In this document: one piece after another, positions 34,044 through 41,110 of the stretch
How the letters are laid out: the number at the start of each line of letters is the position of its first letter
Numbering within the stretch: the first letter of the stretch is position 1
DNA from: Flavobacteriales bacterium
GTDB lineage: Bacteria; Bacteroidota; Bacteroidia; Flavobacteriales_D; Crocinitomicaceae
Direction: 5' to 3'
NCBI GenBank assembly: GCA_013373595.1
Contig: JABXHO010000021.1
Location: forward strand, 62,001-126,000
DNA length: 64,000 nucleotides
Notes under the pieces: model-generated
What the model saw: only the letters and a program-made list of their open reading frames with translations
What the model was told of the DNA's origin: nothing
Databases searched by the model: none
Position numbers and translations under genes: made by a program

Positions 34044-35711
34044 ATGAAAAAAATCTACCTATTATTTGCTTCGTGCATCGCACTCTTCGGAACGGCGATG
34101 GCACAAAATGACGACAATCAGTTCAATAAGAATTACGATCCTGTACGCTCAGAATTGGAGGAGTGGGATCCTATTCGTGGTCCATGGCTTTCATCAAGTT
34201 TGGAGGCAATTTCTAAAAAGGAGCCTATTCCAGATAGAACATTTCCCGAAGATATTACGCCAGCTCAAATGGTGGCCGTTTTACCAGAGCAGACACGTTC
34301 AAATATTGAACGCATCGCTATGGAGAACACCAATGGTTCATCGGCGGAGCAAGCACAGTGGAACGAAATACGTAGAGTTGTTGTTCGCCCTGGAGCAGGA
34401 TGTGGAACACGAACGGCTAGAACATATGGAGATCCTCACTTGGTAACCTTCGATGGTGCGCGCTATTCGTTTCAAACAGTAGGTGAATTCGTTTTGGCAA
34501 AGTCAACAGCTGGTATGGAAGTCCAAGCACGTCAAAAGCCGCAAAGGGATGATTTTTCACTCAACACGGCAGTAGCAATGAATGTTGGTGGTGATAGAGT
34601 ATGTATTTACGCTTCTGATTATCCTGATGGAGATCGTTCAACTCCTGTTCGTGTTGACGGTCGTGCGGTGAATATTAGTGCTGAAAAAGCATATTTCCTT
34701 TCAAATGGTGGAACAATTCGACGTAGTGGTAGAAAATACATTGTAGCGTGGCCAACAGGAGAAACAGTAACAGCTCAGATGAGATTAAGCGGAGGGATGA
34801 ACTTCATGAACGTGAACGTTCAAATCACCGATTGTAGCGAAGGAATTTTTGATGGTTTACTCGGAAATGCGAATGGAATCGAAGGAGATGATTTCCGTGG
34901 ATTGAACGATCAACCAAGTTTGAGAATGTCTGCAGGAACCGATCCATTTGGAAGTGTTACACGTGAAATGGAACAACGTCGATTGGCGTATTTGGCGAAT
35001 ACCCTAGCAGATCGCTACAGAGTAACGCAGCTTACAACATTGTTCGATTACCCAATGGGAATGACAACTGCTTCTTTCACGGACCGTTCTTTCCCGAGAG
35101 TTCATAGAACCTTGAACGAAATTCCAAACGATCGTCGTATGGCTGCGCGTAGAAGATGTGAGCAGCAAGGTATCTCTAGTCGTGATATGAATGGATGTAT
35201 CTTTGATAATTCTCACTTGAATTTGAATCCTGAGCCAACTCCAGTAATTGATGATCCTTCTGAAGGAATTATCCTCAAGCCTGTGCGTGAACCAAAACCA
35301 AACGTAAACCAAGAAATTGAACAAGAAGGTAGAGACAATCAAGTGGAGGGTAGAAGAGTATTAACACCACTGCCTATTGAAGAACCAAAAGATAAGCCGC
35401 GTTTTGAAGAGAGAAAGGAGCCAACTACTGAGCGAACAAAACCTGCTTCAGTGGCAACACCAGCTCCTGTGAGAACGCCAGCACCAGCGAGAACGACTCC
35501 AACGAGAAAAACGACGCCTTCGGTTAGAACATCACCTACGATAACAAAACCAAAGCCAAGTAGAACAACGACACCGAGTCGCCCAACTCCAACAAGAGTT
35601 ACGACGCCAAGAAGATCAACGCCTTCAGCACCAAGAAGAACGGCACCGTCTAGACCCACTCCGTCAAAACCAACTCCTTCTCGTTCAATACCATCAAGAG
35701 GAGGAAGATAA
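34044..35711 (+). CDS. Secreted von Willebrand factor type D (VWD) domain protein with basic P/S/T/R tail
   Basis: 555 aa from ATG 34044, which opens a signal peptide (MKKIYLLFASCIALFGTAMA-Q); an ATG at 34023 adds seven residues. Residues ~120-290 are a VWD domain: 'RTYGDPHLVTFDGARYSFQTVGEFVLAKS' (the GDPHxxTFDG hallmark), 'VQARQKP', and 'GIFDGLLGNANGIEGDDF' near its end. The last ~95 residues are low-complexity Pro/Ser/Thr with many Arg/Lys, ending SRGGR. No T9SS sorting domain is seen, so it may leave by another route or stay periplasmic. The VWD family is best known for extracellular Ca-dependent, often self-associating proteins. It lies alone between the nqr operon and a decayed CHU_C gene. 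Confidence 0.8.
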   Translation: MKKIYLLFASCIALFGTAMAQNDDNQFNKNYDPVRSELEEWDPIRGPWLSSSLEAISKKEPIPDRTFPEDITPAQMVAVLPEQTRSNIERIAMENTNGSSAEQAQWNEIRRVVVRPGAGCGTRTARTYGDPHLVTFDGARYSFQTVGEFVLAKSTAGMEVQARQKPQRDDFSLNTAVAMNVGGDRVCIYASDYPDGDRSTPVRVDGRAVNISAEKAYFLSNGGTIRRSGRKYIVAWPTGETVTAQMRLSGGMNFMNVNVQITDCSEGIFDGLLGNANGIEGDDFRGLNDQPSLRMSAGTDPFGSVTREMEQRRLAYLANTLADRYRVTQLTTLFDYPMGMTTASFTDRSFPRVHRTLNEIPNDRRMAARRRCEQQGISSRDMNGCIFDNSHLNLNPEPTPVIDDPSEGIILKPVREPKPNVNQEIEQEGRDNQVEGRRVLTPLPIEEPKDKPRFEERKEPTTERTKPASVATPAPVRTPAPARTTPTRKTTPSVRTSPTITKPKPSRTTTPSRPTPTRVTTPRRSTPSAPRRTAPSRPTPSKPTPSRSIPSRGGR

Positions 35712-35740
35712 AAAACTGAACTAAACCAAAAAAATATGCC

Positions 35741-35776
35741 CTGATGAGTCAATAGGTGCTCGTCAGAGTATTTTAT
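35741..35776 (+). terminator. Probable terminator after the VWD gene
   Basis: CTGATGAG (35741-35748) pairs with CTCGTCAG (35759-35766) with one G-U pair and a 10-nt loop, followed by AGTATTTTATTG. The T tract is interrupted, so it is a weaker call. Confidence 0.5.
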
Positions 35777-35858
35777 TGTTAGTTAGAGGATTGGCTTTTT
35801 TGTTGCAGAATGCATACTTTTAGATAGACATGCACGTCTAACTATAAAGCGACAACTT

Positions 35859-37608
35859 ATGAAAACGATCCTGATAACATTTTTGTTACTCCTGAGTTCA
35901 TCTACATTTGCTTCCCACATTGTTGGTGGAGAGTTGTACTACGATTCCTTAGGGAACGATACATATCGTGTAACATTTGAAGTGTATCGGGATTGTTAGG
36001 GGACAGCTTACGACAATCCACTTCAGTATATGGTATTTACGGGCTCAGGAGTGCAGTTTTCAACCTACGCAATTCCTTTGCCGACGCCAGATACCTTGCC
36101 AATCATTTATGATGATCCGTGTGTGACTCCTCCTAATGATATTTGTATCGAGAGAGCAATATATATTGATACAATTATTCTTCCTGCAACGGCAGATGGA
36201 TATAAAATAGTATATCAACGCTGTTGTTGGGCAAATAACATTCAGAATATAACAGATCCCTGTCAGTGGGGACTTACAATTGAAACAGATGTACCTGGAA
36301 CAACATTGGTCGGGCAGTTCGATAATAACTGTGCACGATTCAATAACTATCCTCCAATTGTACTGTGTTCAAATTTGACGTTGACATTCGACCATTCGGC
36401 AACCGATATTGATGGCGACTCACTCGTTTATTCGATGTGTACACCTCCAACTGTTGATCTCGGTCCATCCGGGGCAACGGCCGAGCCAAACCCAGAGTAT
36501 GCACCTCCTTATGCAGATTTAACGTGGGAACCTGGATATACTGGGGCGCAACCGTGGGGAGCAGGCTCGAATGTTACCATCGATCCGCAAACTGGAATGA
36601 TGGTAACATTCGAGCCTTGTTGGAAGCTATGTAGCTGGAGTTTGTGTGGAAGAATATAGAAACGGTGTGCTGATCAACCGAAAAACACGAACCTTCGGAT
36701 TTCGAGTGGTGACCTGTGAGGTAGAGCTACCTATCGAAGTATCACTTCTTGGAGCGGGTACGTTGATTGAAGGCTGTAGTGCTGCGGGTTTCATTATCGA
36801 ACGGACAGAGGCAGATACTTCGCTGACAGTTCAAGTTCTGGTTTCTGGAACAGCTACCAACGGAGTTGACTACAATGCACTCGGATCTTCCATCACAATT
36901 CCAACAGGAGTATTTTCGGATACAATTTCGATTGTTCCTTACGGGGATGGAATTACAGAAGGAAGTGAAACCGTTGAGTTCAGTATCATTGTTGAAAATC
37001 CTTGTGAAAATAGTTTCGATACAACAACCGCCTTCTTGACGATTCAAGATTATGTCCCAATGACCATTTCATGGGGTGATAGTATTAATATTTGTGATGA
37101 AATTGGCGAATACGGTCTCGTTTGGTGTAGTGTCCAAAACGGTTTACCGCCGTACAGTTATACGTGGGCACCAACTCCATACTTGAATAACGATACGATT
37201 TCTTTCCCAGCAACTGATTTACAGCCAAATCTTACTGAAATGTCGGTGAATGTCATTGATGCCTGTGGGCAGAATATTTCGTCTGGATTGATTCCTGTAT
37301 ACAACCAATGTCCGTGTCAGGTTCCGAATGTGATCACGATGAATGGTGACAACGTGAACGATGAGTTTATTATTAGGAACATTGAGGACTACGACCGTGT
37401 GCAAGTGCAAATCTTTAATAGATGGGGAAATTTGGTCTTTGAAACAGACGATTATCAAAACAACTGGAAAGGATACGACAAATCAGGAAAACAACTTGAA
37501 GCAGGAGTGTATACCTACGTAGTTACACCAGATAGTGATAAGTATGAGTACGATGATCAAGAGAAGACACGCTACACAGCTCATGGCTTCGTTCACATTA
37601 TTAAGTAA
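35859..37608 (+). pseudogene. Broken T9SS type B (CHU_C) secreted protein gene: nonsense codon plus frameshift
   Basis: ATG 35859 starts MKTILITFLLLLSSSTFASH, a signal peptide, then HIVGGELYYDSLGND as in its intact relative at 41.1-44.4 kb (HIMGGDITW). TAG at 35997-35999 interrupts 'YRDC*GTAYDNP'; the relative has YRDCNGA, and CAG-to-TAG is a simple explanation. The frame then continues to ~36620, where it shifts by +1: the sense continues as 'GSYVAGVCVEEYRNGVLINR' in the next frame, matching 'YRNGVLIAEVDREIQL' of the relative. The end to 37608 is a full CHU_C domain ('VPNVITMNGDNVNDEF', 'VQIFNRWGNLVFET', 'GHVHIIK'-like end) for T9SS sorting. Two lesions make a recent pseudogene or two sequencing errors. 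Confidence 0.85.
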
Positions 37609-37657
37609 ATAACTAATCGGAAGAAAATTTAAAGGAGCTTATCAATTGCCTAATTTT

Positions 37658-38170
37658 ATGCATCAAACGAACAGTATGCTCAACATCTCGCAATTGACCA
37701 AAGACGATATCATCATCGTTCATCAACTGGCTCACCGAATCTGGCCCGATGCATTCAAGGATATCTTAAAGCCTGAGCAAATCAGCTATATGCTCGATTG
37801 GATGTATAACATGAATACATTGACAGAGCAAGTTCAAACAGGGCATTTGTACTACATGATTACCTTGGATGGAGCGCCGAAAGGATTCATTGGCTTAGAA
37901 CCAAATTATCCCGATGCGGGAACCTTGCGAATTCACAAGTTGTATGTAGATCCCAATGATCAAGGGAAAGGTCTCGGAAAAGCGTTACTCGAAAAAGCGG
38001 TGGAAATTGCCAACGAGTTGGACGTAGCAAGCATCAACTTGAATGTGAATCGTTTCAATAATGCAGTCGATTTCTATAAGTCTCAGGGGTTTGAAATTGT
38101 AAAAGAAGAAGATATCAATATCGGAAAAGGATACTACATGGAAGATTACGTGATGGTGAAAGCACTCTAA
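37658..38170 (+). CDS. GNAT family N-acetyltransferase
   Basis: 170 aa from ATG 37658. A TTG at 37646 has an AGGAG-like sequence 8 bp before it and could be the real start; the domain itself begins at MLNISQLTKDD (37676). The GNAT core is clear: 'LYVDPNDQGKGLGKALLEKAVEIANEL' (Q/RxxGxG/A acetyl-CoA loop) and 'LNVNRFNNAVDFYKSQGFEIVKEEDINIGKGYYMEDYVM'. Acceptor unknown. It converges on the GT9 gene, 14 bp apart. Confidence 0.92.
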   Translation: MHQTNSMLNISQLTKDDIIIVHQLAHRIWPDAFKDILKPEQISYMLDWMYNMNTLTEQVQTGHLYYMITLDGAPKGFIGLEPNYPDAGTLRIHKLYVDPNDQGKGLGKALLEKAVEIANELDVASINLNVNRFNNAVDFYKSQGFEIVKEEDINIGKGYYMEDYVMVKAL

Positions 38171-38184
38171 ACGTATTCTCTCCG

Positions 38185-39153
38185 TTAATGTGAATCAATC
38201 AATTCTATCTGGGAACACTTAAAATGTCCTTTGGGACAGGCTTTGTGTCCGTGAATGCCACAAGGACGACAATCCAGACCTTCGACTTGAAGAATTTTCG
38301 AGTCGTCAGATAATGGACCAAATCCAAAATCGGGAATGGTAGAACAGAAGAAGGCCGTTACGTTGGCATTCATACTTGACGCTAGATGAAGTGGTCCCGA
38401 ATCATTCACAAAAGAACGCGTAGCTGATTTCATCAATGCGGCCGATTGCAATAGACTGAGCCTTCCCGCCAAATTCTCGATGTTTTCATGTGTAGATTGC
38501 TCTATGATGACATCTCCGAGTTCTTTATCTGAAGGAGCACCAAGCACATAAATTGTCGAATCGGATTCGAGCGTATGCGTCAATTCTACCCATTTTTCCG
38601 CAGGAAGTTGCTTGGTAAACCACACCGAAGCAGGTGCGATACAGTAATAATTCTCTTTAACAAAAGGTTGAATGACATCGAAGTCTTTCTGAGAAGGAAA
38701 TAATTCAGGGCGAACCTTTTTTTCTGCACCAAACTCGGAAATAACGGATAGATTTCGCTCTACTTCATGTGTTCCATCTCCAATTTTGTGATCGAAGCGC
38801 TTAGTGTATAGAAATGAAAATGGATTCTTCCGAAAACCATAGCGTTTTTTCCCTTTGGAGAGAGCAGTGATAAGTCCAGAGCTTCCAAAACGGTGAAGGT
38901 TAATCACCAAATCGTAGTTGTTCTGACGAAACTCTTTGATCAATCCAAAAATGGCTTTCCACTTTCCATTCGACTTATTCAAAACGAATAGCTCGTGCAA
39001 ATGCGGATTATTTAGTAGGAGTGACTCATTCCCTTTCTTCACAAGTATGTCCAATTCCGCGCCTGGAAATAGTCGTTTCAACTCGCTTAAAACGGGGGTG
39101 GCAAGAATGACATCGCCCAAAAAAGCCGTTTGTATAACAAGAATTCGTTTCAC
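38185..39153 (-). CDS. Glycosyltransferase family 9 (heptosyltransferase-like)
   Basis: 322 aa. 'ILVIQTAFLGDVILATPVLSELKRLFP' is the GT9 N-terminus; 'NLHRFGSSGLITALS' and 'FVNDSGPLHLASSMNANVTAFF' (the NDSGPxHLA donor site) are typical of ADP-heptose:LPS heptosyltransferases. The C-terminus has a Cys cluster, 'CRPCGIHGHKACPKGHFKC', often seen in this subfamily. It probably builds LPS core or another surface glycan. Monocistronic, divergent from satD; its promoter would lie within or beside the operator array. Confidence 0.9.
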   Translation of the reverse strand: MKRILVIQTAFLGDVILATPVLSELKRLFPGAELDILVKKGNESLLLNNPHLHELFVLNKSNGKWKAIFGLIKEFRQNNYDLVINLHRFGSSGLITALSKGKKRYGFRKNPFSFLYTKRFDHKIGDGTHEVERNLSVISEFGAEKKVRPELFPSQKDFDVIQPFVKENYYCIAPASVWFTKQLPAEKWVELTHTLESDSTIYVLGAPSDKELGDVIIEQSTHENIENLAGRLSLLQSAALMKSATRSFVNDSGPLHLASSMNANVTAFFCSTIPDFGFGPLSDDSKILQVEGLDCRPCGIHGHKACPKGHFKCSQIELIDSH

Positions 39154-39269
39154 GCGGTAAATGTACGGTTTTATAGGAAATTGTTTCTTTCAATCGGTGC
39201 GAACGATAACTAGCGAAGAGTTGTTCAAAGTGTACGAAGAAAGTACATCACGTGTGTAGATGTTTAAAT

Positions 39270-39345
39270 TATCTGCTATTTTACCGATATTTTAAATTAT
39301 CGGCTTTTTAACCGATATTCTTGTTTATCTGCTTTTTATCCGATA
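39270..39345. repeat. Three 20-bp imperfect palindromes at exact 28-bp spacing upstream of satD
   Basis: Copies at 39270-39289 (TATCTGCTATTTTACCGATA), 39298-39317 (TATCGGCTTTTTAACCGATA) and 39326-39345 (TATCTGCTTTTTATCCGATA). The middle one has perfect 6-bp arms TATCGG/CCGATA; the outer two have one arm mismatch. Start-to-start spacing is 28 bp twice. The last copy ends 21 bp before the satD ATG, so occupancy should block its transcription or initiation. Likely operators for the SatD winged helix (inference). Confidence 0.8.
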
Positions 39346-39366
39346 TTTTAGTGGAAATCGAAAGAA

Positions 39367-39978
39367 ATGGTTGCCATACTTACAGGAGATATCGTTAATT
39401 CTAGGGAAGTGAGTACAGAAACTTGGCTCAAAGAACTCAAGTACGCATTGACCTTCTATGGGGAGGAGAGGAGAGACTGGGAGGTGTTTCGAGGAGATAG
39501 TTTTCAATTGAGAGTGAATGTCGATGAAGGTCTAAGTGCAGCTCTTCGAATTAAAGCTGTGTTAAAGCAGATAAAGGAACTGGATGTACGGATCGCAATC
39601 GGAATTGGGGAAATGGATTTCGATGGTGATAGAATCACGGAATCAAATGGCTCGGCGTTTTCGTTGTCAGGTGAGTGTTTTGAGAATTTGAAAAAATCGA
39701 AACTACACATCAAATCTCCATGGGAGGATTTCGACTTTGTGATCAACTTAATGCTCGATCTAGCAGCTCTCACGATTGACAATTGGACTCCTGTATCTGC
39801 AAAGTTTATTCTTCTCGCATTAACGCATCCAGAACTTAATCAAGTCGAATTAGCGGAGAAATTAAATAAGAAAAGTCAGGGGACAATTAGTGAAGGTTTG
39901 AAGCGTGGAGGTTATGAAGAAATTCAAAAATTACTCGTATATTATTTAGAAGAAACGAAAAAAAGATGCTCATCCTAA
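39367..39978 (+). CDS. satD: SatD family protein: cyclase-like N-terminal domain plus winged helix
   Basis: 203 aa. Start 'MVAILTGDIVNSREVS'. The C-terminal ~65 residues are a winged helix with 'LNQVELAEKLNKKSQGTISEGLKRGGYEEI', so DNA binding is likely. In the N-terminal part I see the spacing of a class III nucleotide-cyclase/GGDEF fold: DIVNSRE (Asp8), RGDSFQLRV (Asp44), 'VRIAIGIGE' and 'GSAFSLSGECFENLKK', resembling DIxGFT, GDxxxA, RxGIHxGE and GxxVNxAARL of cyclases. Sequence similarity is only at motif level. It overlaps the DUF3307 gene by 13 bp. Three palindromes upstream suggest autoregulation. Confidence 0.82.
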   Translation: MVAILTGDIVNSREVSTETWLKELKYALTFYGEERRDWEVFRGDSFQLRVNVDEGLSAALRIKAVLKQIKELDVRIAIGIGEMDFDGDRITESNGSAFSLSGECFENLKKSKLHIKSPWEDFDFVINLMLDLAALTIDNWTPVSAKFILLALTHPELNQVELAEKLNKKSQGTISEGLKRGGYEEIQKLLVYYLEETKKRCSS

Positions 39979-40685
39979 CCTTGAAACTTCTATTCGCTCA
40001 TTTGCTGGGAGATTTTGTGCTGCAGCCTGATCACTGGGTAAAAAGTAAACGAGAAAGTAAAATTCGATCCCCTTTTCTGTATGGACACATGTTGGTTCAT
40101 ACGGCCGCCTTATTTTTGGTATTAGGCTTCAAGGAGAGGTATTTCATCGCCATTTGGCTCATCATTCTGTTGCATTTCATCATAGACACGGCAAAGCTTT
40201 ACCTGCTCCGAAAGAAAAATCAACGTATCTTATTCTTTGTAGATCAACTGTTGCATGTACTGATTATTTTAGCAGTCACCTATCTCTATTATCCAGATAA
40301 ACTTGAATGGGATACATACCTTACTCCCGAACTTCTGGCATTGGGATGCGCTGTTTTGTTGTTAACGTCGTTTTCGAGTATTGCAATGAAAGTTCTCATT
40401 TCCAAATGGAAGCCCAAAGAAGAAAAGGCACTCAAAAATGCAGGGAAATACATAGGAATGCTCGAGCGATTGTTCATTTTTGGTTTTATAGTGATTGACT
40501 TTTGGCAAGGCATAGGATTCTTGTTGGCGGCAAAGTCGATCTTTCGATTCGGAGATTTAACCAATGCAAAAGATAGAAACCTGACGGAATACATCCTGAT
40601 TGGAACCCTGCTTAGTTTTGGCTTAGCCATTTTAATCGCGCAAGGTTACCTTCTCCTCTTAGATGTGCTTGGTCGAGCTGTGTAG
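39966..40685 (+). CDS. DUF3307 polytopic membrane protein
   Basis: 239 aa with about six hydrophobic helices. The N-terminal third has regular His/Asp pairs in or near helices: His12-x3-Asp16 ('AHLLGDFVLQ'), His23, His41-x3-His45 ('GHMLVHTAALF') and His70-x3-Asp74 ('LHFIIDTAKLY'). This pattern suggests metal binding or an intramembrane hydrolase-like site, which is inference. The family is usually found next to SatD, as here, with a 13-bp overlap, so the two are probably one functional unit. Function of the family is not known to me. Confidence 0.85.
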   Translation: MLILTLKLLFAHLLGDFVLQPDHWVKSKRESKIRSPFLYGHMLVHTAALFLVLGFKERYFIAIWLIILLHFIIDTAKLYLLRKKNQRILFFVDQLLHVLIILAVTYLYYPDKLEWDTYLTPELLALGCAVLLLTSFSSIAMKVLISKWKPKEEKALKNAGKYIGMLERLFIFGFIVIDFWQGIGFLLAAKSIFRFGDLTNAKDRNLTEYILIGTLLSFGLAILIAQGYLLLLDVLGRAV

Positions 40686-40702
40686 TGAGGATTGAATTAG
40701 AA

Positions 40703-41104
40703 TCACGTTCTCTCCAAACGGAAAAAGTAATAGTTCAAAGTGGCGATTAATGGAATGAAATAACTTCCGACGAAAATAATTCCTTCAAAAAATGATGCTG
40801 TAAGGTTGGTTCCAAATACGACCGACAAAGCAAAAATACTTCCCAAAACAGTATTCATTTTCACAAAACTCGCGTGTACTTTAGTGGTGCGCTTGACAAG
40901 ACGAATGGTTAAAAAGAAGATGATGGATGAGAAAAGTAAACTCAAAGCTGAGAGGATCAAACCAACGGAAATGACATCGCTGAACGGTGAGTGGAAATTT
41001 TCCAATTCGTTGATCTCAATGTGAAGGACATACGCATGAATAAAGCTCACTATAACAAAAGAGCCAATCCAGAAGATAATAGCATTTCGAAGAACTTTGG
41101 ACAT
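40703..41104 (-). CDS. Small membrane protein of unknown function
   Basis: 133 aa with four predicted hydrophobic helices (for example 'AIIFWIGSFVIVSFIHAYV' and 'VISVGLILSALSLLFSSIIFFLTI'). No motif recognised. It lies 6 bp downstream of the large CHU_C gene on the same strand and may be its co-transcribed neighbour. It converges on the DUF3307 gene. Confidence 0.7.
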   Translation of the reverse strand: MSKVLRNAIIFWIGSFVIVSFIHAYVLHIEINELENFHSPFSDVISVGLILSALSLLFSSIIFFLTIRLVKRTTKVHASFVKMNTVLGSIFALSVVFGTNLTASFFEGIIFVGSYFIPLIATLNYYFFRLERT

Positions 41105-41110
41105 ATACGA

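Noticed and set aside
35339-35752. 137-aa Gly/Val-rich frame antisense to the VWD protein tail
   Set aside because: It is the reverse complement of the Pro/Thr/Arg repeats, a low-complexity shadow.
39270-39345. Three regularly spaced repeats as a mini-CRISPR
   Set aside because: The repeats are palindromic with only 8-bp gaps, no spacers of CRISPR length and no cas genes; an operator array fits better.
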